Source: Oscillospiraceae bacterium
Lineage (GTDB): Bacteria; Bacillota; Clostridia; Oscillospirales; Acutalibacteraceae
DNA length: 64,000 bases
Direction: 5' to 3'
Assembly: GCA_015065685.1 (NCBI GenBank)
Contig: SVPU01000002.1
Location: 62,001-126,000 of the forward strand
This document shows, in pieces, positions 10,267-20,286 of this stretch. Position 1 is the first letter of the stretch; each line of letters begins with the position of its first letter. The notes beneath the pieces are model-generated. The model was not told the origin of the DNA, ran no database searches, and saw only the letters and a program-made list of their open reading frames with translations. The position numbers were made by a program, and so were the translations under genes.

Positions 10267-10349
10267 ATAATCACCCCAAGATATTTATATTCAATTTATA
10301 ATACCATATTTAATTAAATATATCAATAACTATTTATATATAAATACAA

Positions 10350-10380
10350 AAAAAATGGCGGTCTTTTCGACCGCCATTAA
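10350..10380 (-). terminator. Rho-independent terminator after xerD
   Basis: ATGGCGGTC-GAAAA-GACCGCCAT followed by a T-run on the minus strand. Confidence 0.85.
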
Positions 10381-10382
10381 AA

Positions 10383-11273
10383 TCATTTTGCAAGTGGATG
10401 GAACTTAGCATAAGCCGTGTTATACTTGCTTTTAATCAATTTTGCATAAATTTGAGTTGAAGATATATCGGTATGACCGAGCATATCCTTAATATCCGAA
10501 AGCTTTGCACCGTTTTCGAGCAAATGTGCCGCAAACGAATGGCGCAGAGTGTGAGGTGTGATATCCTTCTTAATTCCCGCCATTTCAGCATAGTGCTTAA
10601 TAATCTTCCAAAAGCCTTGACGAGAGAGATGCTGGCCCGACATATTTGTGAAGAGCTTGTCCTCATTTTCATCAAGCACAATTGCAGGTCTTACATTATA
10701 AACATAATCGGTAAGACTTCTAACTGCAGCGGGATAAATCGGAACAATTCTCTCCTTTTTATCGTTATGCAAATGTATAATACCAATTTGCAAATTAATA
10801 TCATTCAAGGTAAGCTCAATCAGTTCGGAAACCTTGATGCCTGTGGCATAAAGCAGCTCAAGCATTGCTTTATCGCGAACGCTCTTGAAATCATCACCCT
10901 TAGGTTGCGAAAGCAATAAAACAATTTCCGAGGAATCGAGCACACCGGGTAATTTCTTCTCGGCTTTTTTGAGCTTGATTTTGTCTATTGGATTACTGTT
11001 CGCAATTCCTTTATTTATAAGAAAACGATAATAGCATCTGAGCGAAGCAGCAATTCTTGATTTTGTTGAATCAGATTTACCTAAAACGGATAAATAACTA
11101 AAATATTTATCAAGCAAGCCATTATCAACAGAAATAACATTATCAATTTTTTCAACCGAAGCACAGTATGATGTGAACTGATTTATATCGCGCAAATACG
11201 CTTCCGAAGTATTACTTGAAGACTTTTTTTCATTAAGTAAATAGCTTTTGAAAATTTCAATATAATCTGTCAT
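10383..11273 (-). CDS. xerD: Tyrosine recombinase, XerD-like
   Basis: 296 aa; SAM-like N-terminal domain, ATGIKVSELIELTL, HTLRHSFAAHLLENGAKLSDIKDMLGHTDISSTQIYAKL. Confidence 0.85.
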   Translation of the reverse strand: MTDYIEIFKSYLLNEKKSSSNTSEAYLRDINQFTSYCASVEKIDNVISVDNGLLDKYFSYLSVLGKSDSTKSRIAASLRCYYRFLINKGIANSNPIDKIKLKKAEKKLPGVLDSSEIVLLLSQPKGDDFKSVRDKAMLELLYATGIKVSELIELTLNDINLQIGIIHLHNDKKERIVPIYPAAVRSLTDYVYNVRPAIVLDENEDKLFTNMSGQHLSRQGFWKIIKHYAEMAGIKKDITPHTLRHSFAAHLLENGAKLSDIKDMLGHTDISSTQIYAKLIKSKYNTAYAKFHPLAK

Positions 11274-11291
11274 ACTGCACCTCCTTAAAAT

Positions 11292-11933
11292 TTATAAATT
11301 AAAACTCGATAATAAATTCACCGAAATCAAAGCATCAATTAAAGCTGCTATTAAAAACAACAAAATATACAACGAAAACTTAACCGAATATTTTTTGAAA
11401 TTTTCGTAAATCGGTTTGCTTGAATCTTCATAAAATGTATGTTTTGCAAGCAAAAAAGAAAAATCTAGTGATTGTAGCGAAGCTAAAATCGTACCAATTA
11501 TTATGAAAATCACAGTGGGAACAAAAATCACCGTGTGAAAAGCAATACCTTTGAGTGAAAATTCGGCGTAAAGAAAGGAAACTAGGCTACCGTAAAAAAC
11601 ACCGTTAAGCGCTACTATCATAGGTATAAAAACCACACCGAGCATTGAGGTTCCGAAAGCAAACAGTGATACGAAAATTATCATTGACCCTAAAAATGAA
11701 TCAAAAAATATTTTAAAAAATGTGGCATCAATTCGTTTTTCAATAAAACCGTTTAAGAAATTTTCGGGAATTTCTTTTAAAAGCGAGTATTTATCATAAA
11801 AAAATACACCAAAAAAGATACCGATTATTAAAAAAAGTGTGGTTAATATTAAAAGTTTATTGTCAACAAAGCACTTAAAAATATCTTTATAACCTTTTAT
11901 TCTGAAAACAGTTCCTCTGCTCACGATTATCAC
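11292..11933 (-). CDS. spoIIM: Stage II sporulation protein M-like membrane protein
   Basis: Multiple TM segments; FDSFLGSMIIFVSLFAFGTSMLGVVFIPMIVALNGVFYGSLVSFLYAEFSLKGIAFHTVIFVP; adjacent to xerD. Confidence 0.75.
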   Translation of the reverse strand: MIIVSRGTVFRIKGYKDIFKCFVDNKLLILTTLFLIIGIFFGVFFYDKYSLLKEIPENFLNGFIEKRIDATFFKIFFDSFLGSMIIFVSLFAFGTSMLGVVFIPMIVALNGVFYGSLVSFLYAEFSLKGIAFHTVIFVPTVIFIIIGTILASLQSLDFSFLLAKHTFYEDSSKPIYENFKKYSVKFSLYILLFLIAALIDALISVNLLSSFNL

Positions 11934-12301
11934 TCCGTTCTATTCAAAATAATATGAATGCAACGGACAAGATATTACAACAAGATTTAGTTGTTAGATT
12001 AAAAGCCTACACAAAATATTGAGAAATTCCGTTTTTATGTAAACCAAATCCCTAAGATAAAGCTCGAAGAAAATTAAGCATAGCCCGATATTTCTCGAGC
12101 ATAAATAGTTATACAACAATTTCTCTTTTAAATCAATTTACATTTTTGTAACCTTTTGGATTATGTTAACTTATTATGTTAACCACACAATATGTACCCC
12201 CGTATTTTGTCGAATAACCCTATTTATTGTAAAATATTTTTCTTTTATTTTCGCAAAATTTATGATATACTATATTAAAATGATTTTTACGGAGAGATAT
12301 T

Positions 12302-13036
12302 ATGAATAAAACGGTGTTAATTACAGGTTCATCGAAAGGAATCGGTGCGGCAACCGCAATTTTGTTTGCTCAAAAAGGATACAATGTTGTTATAAACTAT
12401 AATGATTCTTATGAATCAGCTTCCCTGCTCTGCCGTTCCTTAGTTTCAAACGGCTATTCTGTTATGACTCACAAGGCAAATGTTGCAAATAAGCTTGAGG
12501 TTGAATTAATGGTTAAGGAAACGCTATATAAATTCGGCAGTCTTGATATTCTCGTTAATAATGCCGGCATTTCACAACAAGCGGTTATAACCGAAACCAG
12601 CGAAATTGATTTTGATAGAATAATCGACGTTAATTTAAAGGGTGTATTTAATTGCTGCAAATCTGTTATACCCTCAATGGTGAGCCGTCAATCAGGTAAA
12701 ATAATCAATATATCTTCTATGTGGGGTCAGGTTGGCGCTTCATGTGAGGTTGCTTATTCGGCTTCAAAAGCTGGTGTAATCGGTCTTACAAAAGCCTTGG
12801 CAAAGGAATTGGCCCCCAGTGGAATTACCGTTAACGCTATCGCCCCCGGTCTTATAGAAACAAGTATGAACTCAAATTTAACAATTGAAGAATTATCTGA
12901 TTTTGTTAACGAAATACCGCTAGGCAGAATGGGCAGCGCCGATGAAATTGCGGCTGCCATCGAATTCTTAGCATCCGATAAAGCTGATTACATAACAGGA
13001 CAAGTTCTTGGTATAAACGGTGGATATGTAATTTAA
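12302..13036 (+). CDS. SDR-family 3-oxoacyl-ACP reductase-like protein (YmfI/FabG-like)
   Basis: TGSSKGIGAATA, NNAGIS, YSASKAGVIGLTKALAKELAPSGITVNAIAPG, GQVLGINGGYVI. Confidence 0.9.
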   Translation: MNKTVLITGSSKGIGAATAILFAQKGYNVVINYNDSYESASLLCRSLVSNGYSVMTHKANVANKLEVELMVKETLYKFGSLDILVNNAGISQQAVITETSEIDFDRIIDVNLKGVFNCCKSVIPSMVSRQSGKIINISSMWGQVGASCEVAYSASKAGVIGLTKALAKELAPSGITVNAIAPGLIETSMNSNLTIEELSDFVNEIPLGRMGSADEIAAAIEFLASDKADYITGQVLGINGGYVI

Positions 13037-13049
13037 AATTAACCTATAT

Positions 13050-13088
13050 AAAAACTCCCGATACATTTTGTATCGGGAGTTTTGTTGT
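13050..13088. terminator. Bidirectional-looking hairpin terminator between convergent fabG-like gene and addA
   Basis: ACTCCCGATACA-TTT-TGTATCGGGAGT with A-run upstream and T-run downstream. Confidence 0.85.
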
Positions 13089-13103
13089 TTCAAGGCAGCA
13101 TCA

Positions 13104-16100
13104 TCAAATTAAAATATAATCTGATAAATTGAAAGAATAAATGATTTTTTCTTTAACCGGTTTGCCGAAAATCTTTTCGCAAGCCTTAGCATAAAAATTT
13201 AACTGCTCTGCATAAGACTCGGCTAAATAATTAATATCATCCACTCTGTCAGTTTTAAAGTCGAGAATAACAATTCCATCTTGCTCTTCAAAACAAATAT
13301 CAACAGCACCTTGAACAATAATGCTTTCGCTTTCAAAACGCTTATCAAGGTGAGGCGCAACTTGTGTTGCAGGAACTTCTGTCAAAAAACGCATCTCGCG
13401 TTTAATATTCTGCGATTTTAAAATTCGTTTGAAAATATCACTATCAAAGAATTTCGCAATCTTTTCAGTGCTAATGGCGTTATATTCCCTCTCAGAAATA
13501 AACTGCCATTCTAAAAGTCTATCCAACTCTCCGCCGATATCATGAAATTTTTCAAAATCATAAAACTGCATAACCTTGTGCATCGCAGTTCCTATCTCGG
13601 TTGCTGTTATGCCTTTATTGCTCATAAAACCGGGCTTTGTGGCAAAAGCAAATTTGGCACTTTCGGCGCTGTTTGCAAGCTTAGAAACCGATGCCTTGGA
13701 TTCAACTGAAATCAGTTCCTCGAACGGATACTCAAAAGATAAATTTTCATTTATTTTTTGCACTAAATCTGCGTCAAGCTCATAATTATTTTCAACCAAA
13801 GCTTCGGTTGAAGCGGTATCAGCCCAATCAGTAATTTCGATATCAATTTTGCTGTTACTTGCAACAGCAATAATTGATGAAGCCGTTCCACGCAGCTTGT
13901 CGCCGTTTGGATGCAAAAGAAGAGAAATAAGTAGCCAATCAAGATAAGACTTAGTTTTTGAGAAGAGACTACCGTTAATTTCATTTCCGCTAGCCAAGAG
14001 CAACATTTTTAAATCTTCAATTTTCTTATCAAAATTTGAAATTGAAGAAGTTAAAATCAGCTTGTCCTGTGTTCGCGTCATAGCAACATATAAAAGCCTT
14101 AATTCTTCACTAAGTCGTTCAATGCGGATTTTCTCAAGAATTGCTTGGTAACCCACAGTTGTAACCTTCTGCTTTATATCCTCATCGAAATATTTATAGC
14201 CAATACCAAAATCAGTTGTATATAATGTTGATTCCTTAGATTCGCTGCTATTAAATTCGCCTGAAAGATTAGCAACAATACAAATCGGGAATTGCAAGCC
14301 CTTTGAAGCGTGAATACTCATAATTTTAACTGCATTATCCGAGGAATTTGCACTTTTATTATTTGCAACATTCTGATTTTTAACATATTTTAAAAATCCT
14401 GAAAGTGTTGGGAAATTAGCGGCCGAATATTGCTCTGCCAAATCGCAGAATAACAAAAGATTGTTCTTTCTTCTTGTGCCATCCTCCATTGAAGAAACTA
14501 AATCAAAATATCCGGTTTCAATTAAAGTGTTAAAAACGAAAGTCGGCAAAGGATTCACAACAGAAGCTAATCTGAATTTTTTGATTTCTTTAATTAAGCT
14601 TTCCGCCTTTTTATTGCCGTTTTCTGAGGCTTTTAAAAATGCGGAATATAAATTACCATCCCGCTTTTCAGCGCGAATTTCAGCCAATTCATCAGCACTA
14701 AACTTAAAAATCGGAGACATCGCAACAGATAATAGCTCGATATCTAATGTGGGATTATCAATTACCGCCAACAGCGATGTGATAACCGCAACCTCAATGG
14801 AATCTGCAAAGCTATCTGCCGTATATGATACAGGTATACCCTGCTTTTTTAGTTCCTCGGCTATTATCGGTGCCTTTAGCTTTGCTGAACGCAAAAGAAT
14901 TGCAAAATCAGAATATTTTGCCTCTCTCAAATTTTCATTATCGAGCTTTATTATTTTCTTGTTATCAACCGTTTCCTTGATTATTTCAGCAATATGCCTT
15001 GCCTCATAAATTATTTTGGATTCTTCAGAGCCCTTGCAATTTATTATGTGAAGCTCAGTGGCGGATGTATCAACTTTCGGAAAAACAGCAGCAGGAAGCA
15101 ATTTTTCTTCTTCGTTATACAAAATATCACCAGTGTTTTGTGTCATAAAAAGCGTGAAGAAGAAATTTATAAACTCACAAACATCCGATTTGCATCTGAA
15201 ATTACTGCTTAAAATAATTTTCTTGGTGTCATCTTCAAGAGCCTCATCAGACAATATAGCATTGTTTTTCTTTTTAAGAAAGTTTTTCGGGTTTGCACCG
15301 CGAAAAGCATAAATGCTCTGCTTGATATCTCCCACTGCAAACAGTTTTTGCGAATTATCCGATAACACAGTAAAGAGAATATCTTGCAAATCATTAGTGT
15401 CTTGATATTCATCAACCAAAATTTCATCAAAGCGCGATAATAATTCCTCGGCATCGGCCTTGAGCCTAATTTCGCCATTGGAATTACATTCACAAAGCAA
15501 TTTTAAAGCCATATGCTCTGTATTGTGGAAAGTAAAACAGTTTTCGGTTTTATATTCTGCAAACAGTTCATCATCAAAACGGCATAAAATTTCTGCTAAA
15601 AGCCTTGTTGGAGCCAATAATTTTGAAAACTGCTCGCAAATAGTTTTCTTATCCGCAAAGAAGAGCTTATTTAATTTTTCAATTTCCTTTAAGGTGTAAT
15701 TTTTATAAATTTCTTTTGCGGTGTTAACCTCTAAAACATCCGAAAATCCTCTCAATGTCGGAAGTGAAGTGAGCGAAAACTCTGAGAGCAGATTATAAAA
15801 ATTATCCCACTCGTTTGTTTTAAGGGCTTCATCAAAATCCGCTAAACGCTCAGAAAGCTCACAAAAGTAAGGAAAATAAGTCTCATTAGCCTTTTCATAG
15901 TCGCTTAACAAATCAAGACCACGGCCCAGCATTTCCCTCAAGCCGCTAACAATTTCCCCTGCTCTTTCAAAGCAGTATTTCCACCAAATATTCTCTGGCG
16001 AAAAACTGCTATAAAAATCCCTAAACGAGCTAAACCACATTTTGGGGAACGGCAACTGACGGCTATATTCAAAAATTCCCAAAACAAAATCTATAAATGA

Positions 16101-16604
16101 CTGCTCATCATATTCAGTGCCGATTATATCGAGAAGCGTTAGAAAATCTTCATCCTTTTTCTTTAAATATTCGCCAATAATTCGGTTTAAAACCTTGCGG
16201 TTTATCGCGTCTAAAGAAGTGCCATCTAAAATCTTGAAATCGGGTGATATATCAACCCTTTCAAAATTCTCGCGCACCAAATCAATGCAAAATGAATCTA
16301 TTGTGCAGATTTTCGCACTTGAAAGTAAATGCTTTTGTTTTAAAAGCGCAACATCACCCGGATTATTTCTGCATTCTTCATCCAATCGTTTTTCAATTCT
16401 TGTGCGCATTTCAGCGGCAGCTGCATTTGTGAAGGTTACAATCAAGAGTCTGTCCGCACTGATTGGTGTTTGCTTAGAACAAAGCATTGAGATAACACGC
16501 TCAACCAAAACGGCAGTTTTTCCCGAGCCCGCCGCGGCGGATACTAAAACATTACCCTTTGTGGTAATCGCCTTTAATTGTTCATCAGTCGGACAAAATT
16601 TCAT
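13104..16604 (-). CDS. addA: ATP-dependent helicase/nuclease subunit A
   Basis: UvrD-like motifs VSAAAGSGKTAVLVERV, VDEYQDTNDLQ, SIHASKGLQFPICIV, RLLYVAMTRTQDKLIL; C-terminal nuclease VILDFKTDRV. Confidence 0.95.
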   Translation of the reverse strand: MKFCPTDEQLKAITTKGNVLVSAAAGSGKTAVLVERVISMLCSKQTPISADRLLIVTFTNAAAAEMRTRIEKRLDEECRNNPGDVALLKQKHLLSSAKICTIDSFCIDLVRENFERVDISPDFKILDGTSLDAINRKVLNRIIGEYLKKKDEDFLTLLDIIGTEYDEQSFIDFVLGIFEYSRQLPFPKMWFSSFRDFYSSFSPENIWWKYCFERAGEIVSGLREMLGRGLDLLSDYEKANETYFPYFCELSERLADFDEALKTNEWDNFYNLLSEFSLTSLPTLRGFSDVLEVNTAKEIYKNYTLKEIEKLNKLFFADKKTICEQFSKLLAPTRLLAEILCRFDDELFAEYKTENCFTFHNTEHMALKLLCECNSNGEIRLKADAEELLSRFDEILVDEYQDTNDLQDILFTVLSDNSQKLFAVGDIKQSIYAFRGANPKNFLKKKNNAILSDEALEDDTKKIILSSNFRCKSDVCEFINFFFTLFMTQNTGDILYNEEEKLLPAAVFPKVDTSATELHIINCKGSEESKIIYEARHIAEIIKETVDNKKIIKLDNENLREAKYSDFAILLRSAKLKAPIIAEELKKQGIPVSYTADSFADSIEVAVITSLLAVIDNPTLDIELLSVAMSPIFKFSADELAEIRAEKRDGNLYSAFLKASENGNKKAESLIKEIKKFRLASVVNPLPTFVFNTLIETGYFDLVSSMEDGTRRKNNLLLFCDLAEQYSAANFPTLSGFLKYVKNQNVANNKSANSSDNAVKIMSIHASKGLQFPICIVANLSGEFNSSESKESTLYTTDFGIGYKYFDEDIKQKVTTVGYQAILEKIRIERLSEELRLLYVAMTRTQDKLILTSSISNFDKKIEDLKMLLLASGNEINGSLFSKTKSYLDWLLISLLLHPNGDKLRGTASSIIAVASNSKIDIEITDWADTASTEALVENNYELDADLVQKINENLSFEYPFEELISVESKASVSKLANSAESAKFAFATKPGFMSNKGITATEIGTAMHKVMQFYDFEKFHDIGGELDRLLEWQFISEREYNAISTEKIAKFFDSDIFKRILKSQNIKREMRFLTEVPATQVAPHLDKRFESESIIVQGAVDICFEEQDGIVILDFKTDRVDDINYLAESYAEQLNFYAKACEKIFGKPVKEKIIYSFNLSDYILI

Positions 16605-19600
16605 TGTTTCCCTCCTTCCTTAATTGCTCAAAAACTTCGGTGTTGCTCAAGTCAGGCACTCTTTGAGGAATAGCATTTTCGAAGGCGCAAACCGAGGCAA
16701 AATCGCAATATTTACAAGCGGGTGTTTCCCTACCGTCAATCGGAGAAACCGCAATATCACCGCTTGAAATAATTTCACCCGTTTTGCTCATCACTTTTTC
16801 AAGATGATCAAAAATCTCTTTAAAGCCATCACTTTCAATATAGCTTGAAGCGCGCTTTGAAATACTGCCATCCTTGTTAAAATATAGCTTAGGAACGAAT
16901 TCTCCGTTACCGTCTTTTTCCATTGCCTTATATAAAGCTTCATCGGCTTGTAAAAGCCCGTTCATAGCCATACCTTTATTATTTAAATCGCGTTTTGATG
17001 GCTGATATAAAATACCCGCTGCAAAATCATCGGAAATGCCCTTTCCGCGCGTTATTGAGTAAAGATATATTAGCATCTGCAAATTAAGGCCAAAGAGAAT
17101 GTCAGGCAATTTAAAGCTCTTTGAACCGGTTTTATAATCAATGATTCTGATATAACCGTTGTATTCATCAACTCGGTCTATACTACCGATAATAGAAACC
17201 TCGCCATTTGAATACTTAAATCGCGGCGAATCTATCTCGGCATTTTCGCCGCCGATTTTAAGCTCACACGAAACGGGTTTAAAATCGCTTTGAGAGAGTT
17301 CAAGTGCAATATGTCTTACAACCTCTTTTAAAGAGCGAATCAGCCTTGAAATCAAAAACTCGATGCGCTCATCTATAACACTTGCAAACCCTCCAACACT
17401 GTCAAGATAAGCTTTTACATATTTTTCGGTTAAAGCATCTAAATTTTCATCTGTTAAATTCGAAAGGTTATCTTTATGTTCATTGATTAAGGATTCGAGA
17501 ACAAAATGCACAATTGTTCCCTTTTGCATAACATCAAATTCTGCAGGCTGAATTTTTTTAACCCTTAAGCCGTATTTGCAGAAAAAAGAAAAACGGCAAC
17601 GGTAAAAAGTGTCAAGCTTTGTTGCGGACAGTGTTATATTTTTTCCAAAAAGCTTTTGTGCATTTTCACTTGTGATTTTCTTTTCGAAAGTGTTATCCAA
17701 GACCCCAAAATCAACTGTGTTATTATTTTCACTTAAAGCTTTTGCCAATGTCAAAAAATCGGAATTTTGCTTGCGCAGCCGTTTATAGCTTTCGCTCACA
17801 AGTGCCGATTCGGTTTCGGGCAAATTGTTGATGTCAAGAGTCTTTTCGGGTTCTGTTCTTAATTCTAATTCAAAGTTATCTGTAAGTGATTTTATCAGCG
17901 AAGAAGGCTCCAGGGCTTGTCCATCAAAGGTTTGCTCAGAATATGAAATATAAACCTCATTCGAAGCACAGCAGAGGTTTGAATATAATAAATATTCTTC
18001 ATCAATGGCAGAAAAAATTGAATTATCGGAAATTTCAAGTTCATATTTTTCAATTAAATTTTTTCGCTCAATCAAATTGAAAACGCCCGAATTCTGAACG
18101 GCTTTCGGGAAAACCCCTTGGTTAACGCCCAAAATAAATGCAATCTTAGGTCTTGATGGTCTGATTCTGTCAGCCGCACCAAAAGTAACCTCATCCAACA
18201 TCTGCGGAATAACACCGATATCCGCATTAGATAAAGCAAGATTTATGGTTTCAAGATAATCGGAAACAGTTATGTCTTTTTCGCCGTAACTATTAACTAA
18301 ACTATTGAGAATTTTTATAAATTCATCATAGCATTGGCGCAGAGTTTCGTATGTATAAGATTTATCAATTTTTGAGAGTTTGCTTGATAAATTAATTAAC
18401 TTTTCAAAACTTCCGCATTCATCAAATAAATTAATAAGGGCGCTTGTCATCGATTTAGCGTTTTTGCCTATCGAATTTTTAAAGTTAATTAGCGGCGTGA
18501 TTGCTTTGATTCTAATTTCATTTATTTCATATAACTTAATTTTATTTTTTGAATTTTTATTTTCTTCAGCAACCAAACCATCGGGATTCATATCCCAGGT
18601 TCTTTGCCACATTTCACCCTTTATATTCCAAATAAACACGTAATTTTCAAGAAGTGAAATTTCTTCAAAACTCAATGTGCCAAGACCCGTTTTGTGAAAA
18701 TTGAGAATATCCTCAGAGGCGAATCTAATGGCTTTAATAGCAGACTCGGCCGCTCGTGATAGCGGAAAAGCATAAAGCGGAATTCTAGCATCATAAAACA
18801 CGCTGACATCATTTTTTTTGCAAGCTGCAGAAATTAACTGCTTATAGGTTTCGGGGTCGCGAGCAATAACACAAAAGTCGCGATAACGGTAATTTTTTGT
18901 GCGCACTAATTTTCTGATATTTCTTGCAACAAACTCCGCCTCATCAAATGGCGTTGCACATTTACACACAGTAACACCATTTAATTTTCGCGAATCGCCC
19001 TTTTCGCCTTTTAAAAATTCCTCAAAAAAACTAAGTGATTCATTAGAAAAATTGGAGCCGTTTAAGGTTATGCTATCCGCAATTTTAATACCGTGTTTTT
19101 TGGCAATTGCTTTAATTTTTGAAACTGCAATTCTAATGTTAGCAAAAAGATTATATTCCGCAGTTTTATCCACATCATTTGTGAGGGCAATATAAACATC
19201 CTTTGCCCCTGTTAAAACTCTTTCAATAATCTTATACTGTTGGCCTGTAAAACCCTTAAACGAATCAATAAAAACAGTTTTTCCATCAAAGAAATTAAAG
19301 TTTTGTAAATCGTTATACAATTTTGTAATATTATTGATTGGGTCGATGAATTTTTCACCTAATAACAAATCATAAGATTCAAAAATCAATGAAATATCAT
19401 TTAGTTTTGCTTTAAGCGTGGGTTCATTCACATTATCACTAAGAATTTTTAAATCGGTTGATGAAATTGAATTGATTTTAAATTCACTAATTGTATCAAC
19501 CATTGTTTTTGCAAAGTTAATGGAATTAGAATACTTTGACCATAAAGTCAAATCGGATGATACCTCATTTAAGGCTCGCTTCATAAAAATCAGTTTATCG

Positions 19601-19857
19601 CTATCAGAAAGAAGTATACCCGCAAAACCGCCAACATTGCGGTCAACTGCATCACAAAGTCTTGTAAAACTAAGAACTTCTACGTTGCTTGAAGCTTTTT
19701 CACCAAGCAATTTAACAATTTCTTTTTCGCTTTCAAAAGAAAATTGTTCGGGCACCAATAGGCAACATTTATCACCTTTTTCAGATAAACTTTTTATCAT
19801 ATTTAAAATTGTAAAAGTTTTTCCCGAAGAGGGTTTTCCGAATATAAACTGAAGCAT
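16585..19857 (-). CDS. addB: ATP-dependent helicase/nuclease subunit B
   Basis: FGKPSSGKTFTILN, RIIDYKTGSKSF nuclease motif, Fe-S cysteines (YRCRFSFFCKYG and CKYCDFASVC); overlaps addA by 20 bp. Confidence 0.95.
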   Translation of the reverse strand: MLQFIFGKPSSGKTFTILNMIKSLSEKGDKCCLLVPEQFSFESEKEIVKLLGEKASSNVEVLSFTRLCDAVDRNVGGFAGILLSDSDKLIFMKRALNEVSSDLTLWSKYSNSINFAKTMVDTISEFKINSISSTDLKILSDNVNEPTLKAKLNDISLIFESYDLLLGEKFIDPINNITKLYNDLQNFNFFDGKTVFIDSFKGFTGQQYKIIERVLTGAKDVYIALTNDVDKTAEYNLFANIRIAVSKIKAIAKKHGIKIADSITLNGSNFSNESLSFFEEFLKGEKGDSRKLNGVTVCKCATPFDEAEFVARNIRKLVRTKNYRYRDFCVIARDPETYKQLISAACKKNDVSVFYDARIPLYAFPLSRAAESAIKAIRFASEDILNFHKTGLGTLSFEEISLLENYVFIWNIKGEMWQRTWDMNPDGLVAEENKNSKNKIKLYEINEIRIKAITPLINFKNSIGKNAKSMTSALINLFDECGSFEKLINLSSKLSKIDKSYTYETLRQCYDEFIKILNSLVNSYGEKDITVSDYLETINLALSNADIGVIPQMLDEVTFGAADRIRPSRPKIAFILGVNQGVFPKAVQNSGVFNLIERKNLIEKYELEISDNSIFSAIDEEYLLYSNLCCASNEVYISYSEQTFDGQALEPSSLIKSLTDNFELELRTEPEKTLDINNLPETESALVSESYKRLRKQNSDFLTLAKALSENNNTVDFGVLDNTFEKKITSENAQKLFGKNITLSATKLDTFYRCRFSFFCKYGLRVKKIQPAEFDVMQKGTIVHFVLESLINEHKDNLSNLTDENLDALTEKYVKAYLDSVGGFASVIDERIEFLISRLIRSLKEVVRHIALELSQSDFKPVSCELKIGGENAEIDSPRFKYSNGEVSIIGSIDRVDEYNGYIRIIDYKTGSKSFKLPDILFGLNLQMLIYLYSITRGKGISDDFAAGILYQPSKRDLNNKGMAMNGLLQADEALYKAMEKDGNGEFVPKLYFNKDGSISKRASSYIESDGFKEIFDHLEKVMSKTGEIISSGDIAVSPIDGRETPACKYCDFASVCAFENAIPQRVPDLSNTEVFEQLRKEGNNEILSD

Positions 19858-19940
19858 TTTTTCACCAACCTTTAAACTTCTTTTATTTTAACACATTTTT
19901 TCACAATTTACGAGTAAATTTTATAAAATTTCAGTAATTC

Positions 19941-20210
19941 TTAAAAATTACTAAACAGTATTTGAAAAATTAACAATAAACAAACACCCGGTATTCCAAA
20001 CACCGATGCACCTATAACAGAAAAATAATTATACGGTATGTAAATTCCCGAAAATTTGCTTGTTAAATTTATCATTAAAAGTACAAAAACACCTAAAAAC
20101 GAATTAAAAAACAATGTTTTAATCGGTTTACCGCTTAAGATTGAAAAAATTACTATTATAAATGAAGAGAGCGCCAACAACACAATCGCAGCATATTTTA
20201 AAAAACTCAT
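19941..20210 (-). CDS. bofA: Pro-sigma-K processing inhibitor BofA family protein
   Basis: 89 aa hydrophobic protein ending YFSVIGASVFGIPGVCLLLIFQILF, matching BofA C-terminal pattern. Confidence 0.7.
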   Translation of the reverse strand: MSFLKYAAIVLLALSSFIIVIFSILSGKPIKTLFFNSFLGVFVLLMINLTSKFSGIYIPYNYFSVIGASVFGIPGVCLLLIFQILFSNF

Positions 20211-20244
20211 ATAATCACCAAATTATTATATGCCGACTGTGTTT

Positions 20245-20282
20245 TAAAAAATAACCGTATCACCAAAAGATGATACGGTTAA
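20245..20282 (-). terminator. Rho-independent terminator downstream of the cohesin-like gene
   Basis: AACCGTATCA-TCTTTTGG-TGATACGGTT then TATTTTTTAAA on the minus strand. Confidence 0.85.
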
Positions 20283-20286
20283 AATT

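Noticed and set aside
10383-11273. Tyrosine recombinase as a phage/ICE integrase
   Set aside because: XerD-like size and motifs, located among housekeeping and sporulation genes; no tRNA att site, relaxase or phage genes nearby.
13104-19857. addA/addB as a novel defence helicase-nuclease pair
   Set aside because: Sequence motifs and gene order match standard AddAB recombination machinery, including AddB Fe-S cysteines.
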